A DNA stretch of 64,000 nt from Alphaproteobacteria bacterium. Lineage in GTDB: Bacteria; Pseudomonadota; Alphaproteobacteria; Micropepsales; Micropepsaceae. A program made the translations under genes and the position numbers. A model generated the notes under the pieces. That model was not told the origin of the DNA. It saw nothing but the letters and a program-made list of their open reading frames with translations, and searched no databases. Of the stretch, positions 58,015 through 64,000 are shown in pieces. The stretch is from assembly GCA_016124635.1 (NCBI GenBank), contig WGNJ01000015.1, forward strand, positions 62,001-126,000, read 5' to 3'. Every line of letters starts with the position of its first letter. The first letter of the stretch is position 1.

Positions 58015-59133
58015 TTAAACGCGCATCGGCATCAGCACATAAAGCGCCGCGTCGCTCGCACTGTCGCGCACCAGTGTCGGTGAGCCGGAATCGGAAAACT
58101 GGAAGATCGCCTTGTCGCCGTCGATCCGTTCCAGGATGTCCATGATATAGCGGGCATTGAAGCCGATTTCGATGCTGCCCGAGTTGTAATCGAGAATGAG
58201 CTCTTCGGTCGCTGTTCCGGCCTCGGGGCTCACCACGCTGAGCGTCAGCCGGCCCTTCTCGAGATTGAGCTTCACCGCGCGCGATTTTTCCGTCGAGACC
58301 GTCGACACACGATCGACGGCTTCTTTCAGCTCGTCGCGCACGATCTCCATGACCTTGTCGTTGCCGGTCGGAATAACCCGCTGATACTCCGGGAACGTGC
58401 CGTCGATCAATTTCGAGGTCAGGATCACGCTGTCGAGCGCGAAGCGAATCTTGGTATCCGAAATCGCGACCTCAACGGGCGCGTCGATATCTTCGAGCAG
58501 CTTGCGTATCTCGTTGACCGTCTTGCGCGGCACGATGACGCCCGGAATGCCGTTCGCTCCCTTCGGCGCCTCGAGTTCGTAGCGCGCGAGACGGTGGCCG
58601 TCGGTCGCGGCGGCGCGCAGCAACGTCTTGCTCTTCTCAGCTTGCGCGTGAAGATAAATGCCGTTGAGATAATACCGCGTCTCCTCGGTCGACACCGCAA
58701 AGCGCGTCTTGTCGATCAAGGCGGCAAGATCGTCGGGCTTGAGCGCGAACTTGTGCGGCAGGGTGCCGGCCGACAGCGCCGGAAAGTCCTCGCGCGGCAA
58801 TGCCGAGAGCTGGAACTTCGAGCGACCCGCCGACAGCGTCAGGCGCCCATCGCCCTCGCCGAATTCGAGCTGAACCTGAGCTCCATCCGGCAACTTGCGC
58901 ACGATATCGTAGAGCGTGTGTGCTGGCGCAGTCGTCGCGCCGGGGCGAACGACATCAGCGCCTACAGACTCGACGATCTCGATATCGAGGTCGGTCGCGG
59001 TCAGCGAGAGCCGCCCCTTTTCCGCATTCAGCAAGACGTTAGAGAGGATTGGAATGGTGTTGCGCCGTTCGACCACGCTCTGCACGTGGTTCAGTGCTTT
59101 GAGCAAGCTGGCGCGTTCAATGGTGATCCGCAT
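58015..59133 (-). CDS. dnaN: DNA polymerase III beta subunit (sliding clamp)
   Basis: 372 residues in three clamp domains. MRITIERASLLKALNHVQSVVERRNTIPILSNVLL is the canonical N terminus, with RLSLTATDLDIEI in domain I, YYLNGIYLH and ATDGHRLARYE in domain II and the C-terminal LYVLMPMRV tail of the client-binding pocket. ATG 59133 is the family start; the frame runs on to 59247 without support. Confidence 0.97.
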   Translation of the reverse strand: MRITIERASLLKALNHVQSVVERRNTIPILSNVLLNAEKGRLSLTATDLDIEIVESVGADVVRPGATTAPAHTLYDIVRKLPDGAQVQLEFGEGDGRLTLSAGRSKFQLSALPREDFPALSAGTLPHKFALKPDDLAALIDKTRFAVSTEETRYYLNGIYLHAQAEKSKTLLRAAATDGHRLARYELEAPKGANGIPGVIVPRKTVNEIRKLLEDIDAPVEVAISDTKIRFALDSVILTSKLIDGTFPEYQRVIPTGNDKVMEIVRDELKEAVDRVSTVSTEKSRAVKLNLEKGRLTLSVVSPEAGTATEELILDYNSGSIEIGFNARYIMDILERIDGDKAIFQFSDSGSPTLVRDSASDAALYVLMPMRV

Positions 59134-59319
59134 GCGGTGAGAGGGCCCTTCAAATCGTGTCGGTGGGCGTGTGGTTAAGACATGAATGCCGCGCCTTTTG
59201 GAGCGCGGCGAAGCATGGTGCCAATATAGCCTTAGGCGGCCCGCCAAGGAAGGAAATTTCCCCTGGATGACCGCCTAAATTGGCATTCTAACTCATTGAT
59301 TTCAAAGCTAAATTTGCCC

Positions 59320-60786
59320 TCAAATTTGCGCCTGAAGCGGAGGCGTGGCAGAACCGGTCTTGGCCTCGCCGGGACCCTGATCGACGGGCCAATTCCGGAT
59401 CGAAAGGCGAAGGGATTCGACCTCTTCTGCGAAGTGCGGGTCCTTCTCGATGAAGGCTTTCACCGTCGTGACCGCGTGCATCACGGTCGTGTGGTCGCGA
59501 TCGCCGAAGCGCTTACCTATCTCCGGAAACGATCGCGGCGTCAGCACGCGGCTCAGATACATTGCGATCTGTCGCGGCCGCACAATGGAACGCGAACGAT
59601 TGGGCGACTCGAGATCGGCCACCTTCAGCTGAAAGTGATCGGCCACTCGCCGCTTGATCTCCTCGATCGTCACGCGCCGATCATAGGCCTTGAGGAAGTC
59701 CGCCAGCCAAACCTGCAGATTGTCGATCGTCACCGGGCGCGCACCGTTCTCGCTTTGCGTCACGACGCGATTGAGCGCACCTTCCAGTTCGCGCGTATTG
59801 GTGGCAATGCGCTGCGCCATATAGTGCAGCGCCTCGCTGCCGATAGCGATGCCCGGGCGCTCCTTACCAAGGCGCTCGACTTTCGACTCCAGGATCGCCA
59901 AACGTAGGTCGAGGTCGGTGCCGCCAATCTCGACGCTCGCACCTTTGATCAAGCGCGAGCGCACGCGATCGCTGATCTTGTCGAACAGCGACGGCGAACG
60001 ATCAGCCGAAAGCACGATCTGCTTATTCGCATCGACCAAGGCATCGAACGTATGGAAGAATTCTTCCTGCGTGGCAGTGCCTTCTTTCGACAAGATGAAG
60101 TGCACGTCGTCGACCAACAACAGATCGACGTTGCGCAGCAGATCCTTGAACTCAAGCGTCTGATTTCCCTTAATCGCCGTTACAAAGCGGCGCATAAAGG
60201 TCTCCGCCGTGATGAACAAAACGCGCTTCGTCGGGTCCTTCTCCAACACCCTCCAAGCAATCGCATGCATCAAGTGCGACTTGCCGAGCCCCGTACCGCC
60301 GAAGAAAAACAGCGGGTTGCCTTGCGGAATCTCCGCTTCGGCCGCACGCTTCGCCTCGTTGAATGCGACCTGATTGGAGCGACCGGTGACAAAGGTCGCG
60401 AATGTGCACGAGCGGTTGAGAGGGATCGAGCCGTCGACAAGCTTCACCTCCGTGCTGGCTGGCACGGCGTCGACCGGACGCGGTACCGACGCGAGCGCTA
60501 CCGGCTTTGGACGAGTCTCGACGATGAATTCGACTGCGCCGAGATTCGGAGCCATCTCCGATATCAGGTGTGCAATTCTATCGCCGTGCGACTCCACGAC
60601 TTTATCGCGTTCGAACCGGCTGGAGCACGCAATGACCACGCGCGTCTCGCTCGCCGACACGATCCGCAGGGGTTCAATCCAATAGGTGAACCGCTGCAAT
60701 CCGATGTCCGCTCTCAAACGATCGCGCACCCGATTCCAAATCTGCTCAAAACGTCCTTCGCCGGCTTTGGTCTCGAAATTAGCCAC
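59320..60786 (-). CDS. dnaA: Chromosomal replication initiator DnaA
   Basis: About 488 residues. Domain I (1-85) has FEQIWNRVRDRLRADIGLQRFTYWIEPL; AAA+ domain III has Walker A FGGTGLGKSHLMHAI, Walker B LLLVDDVHFI and sensor II NTRELEGALNRV; domain IV carries the DNA-contact signature GKRFGDRDHTTVMHAV. GTG 60786 (VANFETKAGEGRF) has AGGGAAG eight bases upstream and fits the family better than the frame open to 60861. The 187-base gap to dnaN and the rhodanese gene upstream are noted in findings. Confidence 0.96.
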   Translation of the reverse strand: MANFETKAGEGRFEQIWNRVRDRLRADIGLQRFTYWIEPLRIVSASETRVVIACSSRFERDKVVESHGDRIAHLISEMAPNLGAVEFIVETRPKPVALASVPRPVDAVPASTEVKLVDGSIPLNRSCTFATFVTGRSNQVAFNEAKRAAEAEIPQGNPLFFFGGTGLGKSHLMHAIAWRVLEKDPTKRVLFITAETFMRRFVTAIKGNQTLEFKDLLRNVDLLLVDDVHFILSKEGTATQEEFFHTFDALVDANKQIVLSADRSPSLFDKISDRVRSRLIKGASVEIGGTDLDLRLAILESKVERLGKERPGIAIGSEALHYMAQRIATNTRELEGALNRVVTQSENGARPVTIDNLQVWLADFLKAYDRRVTIEEIKRRVADHFQLKVADLESPNRSRSIVRPRQIAMYLSRVLTPRSFPEIGKRFGDRDHTTVMHAVTTVKAFIEKDPHFAEEVESLRLSIRNWPVDQGPGEAKTGSATPPLQAQI

Positions 60787-61056
60787 TTCTTGCACTTCCC
60801 TGGTTTTTGTTTGCCTCGCGAATCCATGCGCACGAGCAACCGCGCCGCACGGAAGTCCCACTCACCCAAATACTTTCAATTGACGTAACAGCCGAAAAAA
60901 TACGCTTCGGCAATTCTGAACTGGAATGCGTTTAGACTTTCAATGCACGTCACAAAGCATGGCGACACAGCAAATTGCGAGCCGTCACGCCCGGCAGGTG
61001 TCAGTTCGATGACGCAGACGAATCGGAATCCACAAGACGCATCATAGCTCTCTTCC

Positions 61057-61485
61057 TCATGTCTGCACCCACGGCAGCCCGGCTTGCTTCCATCCGTTGC
61101 GCCGGCCGCGATGTTTCTCTTGATCCAATTCCCCTTCGAAACCGCCGGTGAGATTTAGGCACCGGGTAAATCCTTTTGCCGCCATCGCTTGGGCGGCCGA
61201 CAAACTGCGCGCGCCAGAGCGGCAGAGGAAAACGATCGGCGTGTCCACGCCCGCGCCCTGTACCTTGAGCATTGCGGCAAGCTGCGCCTCGAAGTCCGCA
61301 TTGCGTGCCATGCTCGGAAACTGACTCCATTCGATCGTTAGAACCTGACGTCCCAGCGTGCGCAGATCCGGCACTCCGACAAACGTCCACTCCGCAGTCG
61401 TGCGCACGTCGACGAGTTGAGCCTTGGGGTCGTTCTTCAAGACTTCCCAAGCTTCGACAGGTGGCACTTCGTCGACTGTACCCAT
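61057..61485 (-). CDS. Rhodanese-like sulfurtransferase
   Basis: 142 residues, one rhodanese domain. QLVDVRTTAEWTFVGVPDL, the active-site loop VFLCRSGARSLSAA with the catalytic cysteine, and CLNLTGGFEGELDQEKHRG. Family members transfer sulfane sulfur to cyanide, thiols or carrier proteins; the role here is unknown. It lies between rpsT and dnaA on the same strand, with the gap to the dnaA start at 60786 containing no gene. Confidence 0.9.
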   Translation of the reverse strand: MGTVDEVPPVEAWEVLKNDPKAQLVDVRTTAEWTFVGVPDLRTLGRQVLTIEWSQFPSMARNADFEAQLAAMLKVQGAGVDTPIVFLCRSGARSLSAAQAMAAKGFTRCLNLTGGFEGELDQEKHRGRRNGWKQAGLPWVQT

Positions 61486-62074
61486 GTGCTCCCGAGCCCT
61501 TGGCCTTTAGGCAAAGAGACACCACGTCACGACCGCCGCGCGAACGACGGTGATGCAACCCTGACTGGACTCTTAGATGCGTCGCCGCCGAATGCGGCGA
61601 GGAGAGGAGACTCTATTTAGCTCGCTCGAAAATGCTTTGATCAAATCCCATGCAACCAATCTGGCGTGTTCTCGTTTTCATCTGCGGTCTGCCTTAGCGT
61701 CTTGGTTAACATTAGGCCTCACGTCTCAGCGCCTGCCAAGGGAACACACGGTGCACACCGGAAAAAAACTGCACGAGGTGCGCATTGTGAAGTTCAGGCG
61801 AAATGCGTTTGACGATTCAGCTTTGGGGGTTTTGACGGGGGGCACTGCGACGCGAAACGCGCGTCTTACTGGGGGGCTATGTACTTGGTTGCCCAAGCGC
61901 GGAACCACTCTAGGTTTCACTTTTTATGACGTCAATGTGGCAGATGCGTAAAAAAGCCGTGTCACTCCGTATACGGATGATGTTGGGTTTGTGAAACGCA
62001 CGTCGTGCGTAGGCGCACGCCTTGCGCTTCCGCCATTTTCAAGTTCGTCAAGAGAACGAAGTGCGTTTCGAAAT
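61486..62074. other. 589-base non-coding region between rpsT and rhodanese genes
   Basis: No credible gene. It carries GANTC sites at 61568, 61609 and 61814; a 7-base-stem hairpin at 61582-61600 (TCGCCGC / GCGGCGA); TTAG-N8-TTAAC at 61694-61710, near a CtrA-like spacing; and perfect palindromes TGACGTCA (61927), TCCGTATACGGA (61966) and ACGCAC-GTC-GTGCGT (61996). I found no TTATNCACA DnaA box on either strand. The rhodanese promoter should lie at its left end. Confidence 0.55.
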
Positions 62075-62089
62075 TTATTTCGAAAGCGC
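62062..62089 (-). terminator. Hairpin spanning the rpsT stop codon
   Basis: On the minus strand TTTCGAAAT and ATTTCGAAA flank AA and include the rpsT TAA stop in the stem. Weak as a terminator because no T run follows, but such a stem at a 3' end may protect or end the rpsT mRNA. Confidence 0.4.
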
Positions 62090-62341
62090 TTTGACGCGCT
62101 TCGTGAGGCGCGACACTTTGCGTGCGGCCGCGCGCTTGTGCATTACGCGCTTGTTCGCGCCGCGCACGATTTCAGGCTGGGCGGCACGAAGCGCTTCTCG
62201 CGCCGCCTTTTCATCGCCGGATGCAATCGCTTCTTCGACTTTGCGGACATACGAGCGAACGCGGCTCTTGCGCGCAGTGTTGATGGCCTCGCGACGCTTT
62301 GCTTTGCGTGCGGCCTTCGCGGCTGAGCGGATGTTCGCCAT
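62075..62341 (-). CDS. rpsT: 30S ribosomal protein S20
   Basis: 88 residues, basic and helical: [39 protein letters not shown], then [34 protein letters not shown]. Binds 16S rRNA at the base of the small subunit. AAAGGAA precedes ATG 62341 by nine bases. The ech - rpsT - dnaA order is typical of the alphaproteobacterial chromosome. Confidence 0.97.
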   Translation of the reverse strand: MANIRSAAKAARKAKRREAINTARKSRVRSYVRKVEEAIASGDEKAAREALRAAQPEIVRGANKRVMHKRAAARKVSRLTKRVKALSK

Positions 62342-62405
62342 GAGACATATTCCTTTAGATATACGGCTACGAAAACGCGCCCTTCGTCGAGGGCCGGGGG
62401 TTATA

Positions 62406-62427
62406 GACGCCCAATTTGCCGGGCGTC
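62406..62427 (-). terminator. Hairpin after the enoyl-CoA hydratase gene
   Basis: GACGCCC (62406-62412) pairs with GGGCGTC (62421-62427), loop AATTTGCC, 20 bases past the hydratase stop on the minus strand. Only a weak AT tract follows, so it may attenuate rather than end transcription before the rpsT promoter. Confidence 0.4.
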
Positions 62428-62446
62428 AACGCCTGCGCACCCCTTT

Positions 62447-63223
62447 TTAGCGGTGCTCGAACTTCGGCTTTCGCTTGTCGATGAACGCCGCCATCCCTTC
62501 CTTCTGATCCGCCGTCGCGAACATCGAGTGAAACAGCCGCCGCTCGAACCGGACACCCTCGGACAGCGTCGTTTCGTAGGCGCGGTTCACCGTCTCCTTC
62601 GCCATCATGACGATGGGCAGGGACATCTCGCTGACCGCTTCCGCCGCCTTGAGCGCCTCGGCGACCAGATCCGCGACCGGAACGACACGGCTGACCAGGC
62701 CGGAGCGCTCCGCCTCAGCCGCATCCATCATCCGCCCCGTTAAGCACATCTCCATCGCTTTGGACTTGCCGACGAAGCGGGTCAGGCGCTGCGTACCGCC
62801 GGCGCCCGGCATGACGCCAAGCTTGATTTCAGGCTGGCCGAACTTGGCGTTATCGGCCGCGATGATGAAGTCGCACATCATCGCCAGCTCACAGCCGCCG
62901 CCGAGCGCAAAGCCTGCGACCGCTGCGATCACCGGCTTGCGACACCGCGTCACACGCTCCCAATTGCGCGTAATGAAGTCCTCGCTGAACACGTCCATGT
63001 AGCCCTTGGGCGCCATCTCCTTGATGTCCGCGCCGGCGGCAAACGCTTTCTCCGATCCCGTAATGACAATGCAGCGGATCGCCTTATTCGCCTCGGCCGC
63101 ATCGAGCGCGACCGTCAATTCGTCCATCAGCTGCCCGTTCAGCGCGTTGAGGGCTTGCGGACGATTGAGTGTGATCAGCTCGACTGCGCCGCGCGTTTCC
63201 GTCTTGATGGTCTCAAAAGCCAT
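62447..63223 (-). CDS. Enoyl-CoA hydratase/isomerase family protein
   Basis: 258-residue crotonase. Oxyanion-hole segments [12 protein letters not shown] and [42 protein letters not shown] carry the two glutamates of true hydratases, and the C terminus is [15 protein letters not shown]. Hydrates short- to medium-chain 2-enoyl-CoA, as in beta-oxidation. It sits between mutM and rpsT as in many Hyphomicrobiales. Confidence 0.94.
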   Translation of the reverse strand: MAFETIKTETRGAVELITLNRPQALNALNGQLMDELTVALDAAEANKAIRCIVITGSEKAFAAGADIKEMAPKGYMDVFSEDFITRNWERVTRCRKPVIAAVAGFALGGGCELAMMCDFIIAADNAKFGQPEIKLGVMPGAGGTQRLTRFVGKSKAMEMCLTGRMMDAAEAERSGLVSRVVPVADLVAEALKAAEAVSEMSLPIVMMAKETVNRAYETTLSEGVRFERRLFHSMFATADQKEGMAAFIDKRKPKFEHR

Positions 63224-63274
63224 GACCTTGCCCTCGTCGTTCGAGGGCCCTTTAGCGCAATCCGCGCGCCGCCG

Positions 63275-64000
63275 CTAGCGCTGGCAGACCGGGCAATAAA
63301 ATGTCGAGCGGCCCGATTGCACGATCCTTTTCACGTGGCCTCTGCATCCGCGCGTAAGGCAAGCTTGCCCTTCCCTGTCGTAGACGCGGAACCGGTGCTG
63401 GAAGTAGCCAAGCTCGCCGTCGGCACGCCGATAATCGCGAAGTGTTGACCCGCCTGCTCTGATCGCATCCTCAAGCACCGTTCGCGCGCTCGTGACCAAC
63501 CGTGCGATCTGCTCGCGCTTTAGGGAGCGTGCCAGGCGCTTGGGTGAGATGTGAGCGCGATAGAGCGCCTCGCACACATAGATGTTGCCGAGCCCCGCGA
63601 CGACGCGTTGGTCGAGCAGAGCCGCCTTGATCGGTGTCTTCTTTCCTTTCAGCTCGTCGCTCAAATAGGCCGCAGAGAAATCGGCTGAAAGAGGCTCGGG
63701 CCCCAGCCCCTTCAAAAGCTTGTGACCCGCGAGGGCATCAGGCGCGATCAGCGTCATCAAACCGAAGCGGCGGTGATCGCTATAGATGACGCGCGCACCG
63801 CGATCAGTTTCGAACAGCACGTGATCATGCGCGCCGCCACCGATGGAGTTTGTTCGCTCATGATCCACGAAGAATCGACCGCTCATCCCCAGATGCATCA
63901 ACAGAATTTCGCCGTCGTCGAGCTCGGCCAAAATGTACTTCGCTCGTCGGGTGAGCTTCTCGACCCGGCGCCCGGTTAACCGTTCGGCGAACCGCGGAGG
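63275..64000 (-). CDS. mutM: Formamidopyrimidine-DNA glycosylase MutM (Fpg), 5' end cut by window edge
   Basis: About 241 C-terminal codons; the frame is open to the last base, so the catalytic N-terminal Pro-Glu is outside the window. Present: [43 protein letters not shown] with the conserved lysine in RRAKY, the helix-two-turn-helix region [26 protein letters not shown], and the C-terminal zinc finger CLTRGC...YCPVCQR. Removes 8-oxoguanine and formamidopyrimidines. Confidence 0.95.
   Translation of the reverse strand, partial: PPRFAERLTGRRVEKLTRRAKYILAELDDGEILLMHLGMSGRFFVDHERTNSIGGGAHDHVLFETDRGARVIYSDHRRFGLMTLIAPDALAGHKLLKGLGPEPLSADFSAAYLSDELKGKKTPIKAALLDQRVVAGLGNIYVCEALYRAHISPKRLARSLKREQIARLVTSARTVLEDAIRAGGSTLRDYRRADGELGYFQHRFRVYDREGQACLTRGCRGHVKRIVQSGRSTFYCPVCQR

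Noticed and set aside
61577-61951. 124-codon plus-strand frame between rhodanese and rpsT
   Set aside because: No ribosome site, no domain, crosses several palindromes; more likely non-coding.
60787-62074. Chromosomal origin next to dnaA
   Set aside because: No TTATNCACA box or AT-rich unwinding element found; alphaproteobacterial origins usually lie near hemE, which is not here. Kept only as a weak possibility in findings.

Overview
The window looks like the chromosome of an alphaproteobacterium, most probably a member of the Hyphomicrobiales (Rhizobiales). The support is the cell-cycle regulator GcrA beside argD-argF, a RegB/RegA (ActS/ActR, PrrB/PrrA) redox pair, sdhC-sdhD-sdhA order, HldE/HldD, MmcB, and the block mutM - enoyl-CoA hydratase - rpsT - dnaA - dnaN - recF - gyrB. 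Coding is dense, GC is high, and many genes are joined by 1-4 base overlaps. I saw no rRNA, tRNA, CRISPR array, prophage or insertion sequence. Family or genus cannot be fixed from the sequence alone.

Layout. 1-1530: argF (cut by the left edge) and argD. 1782-2258: gcrA, with a strong terminator. 2329-8571, minus strand: phoB, phoU, a continuous frame joining a 12-helix MFS transporter to a PhoR-type histidine kinase, an aldo/keto reductase and a dienelactone hydrolase. A PHO box lies in front of phoU. 8774-15807: an L,D-transpeptidase, bioD-bioF, an exported S9 peptidase and bioB-bioA. 15835-17774: a YgjP-like protease, a VOC protein and a HAD hydrolase. 17809-17935: a palindromic intergenic repeat. 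18065-21505: sdhC-sdhD-sdhA followed by two small genes; sdhB lies alone at 31602. 21563-28723: thiolase with a DUF35-type partner, an exported HExxH protein, an OPT transporter, a GFA-like protein, and a TetR/YciB pair. 28770-34378: an M1 aminopeptidase lipoprotein, sdhB and a class A PBP. 34513-37155: an ankyrin protein and RegB/RegA. 37600-40601: hldD, hldE and mmcB. 40670-46883: an exported propeller-like protein and a 1,497-residue autotransporter. 46967-51419: a ferritin-like di-iron protein divergent from an RND/MMPL transporter. 51525-54271: TerB, nitroreductase, YjhX and a methyltransferase. 54361-64000: gyrB, recF, dnaN, dnaA, a rhodanese, rpsT, enoyl-CoA hydratase and mutM (cut by the right edge).

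How the parts fit. The left third combines arginine and biotin synthesis with the phosphate two-component system. The middle holds succinate dehydrogenase (Complex II), peptide uptake and hydrolysis, cell-wall and LPS-core synthesis and redox control. The right end is the conserved replication-gene neighbourhood.

Most unusual element. At 4015-6786 there is no stop codon between a complete MFS permease and a complete PhoR kinase, and the phosphate ABC-transporter genes (pstSCAB) normally found between phoR and phoU are absent. If translated as one chain this would be a membrane transporter-kinase ('transceptor') in place of the usual Pst-PhoU-PhoR arrangement. Translation from an internal ATG at 5481 remains a serious alternative.
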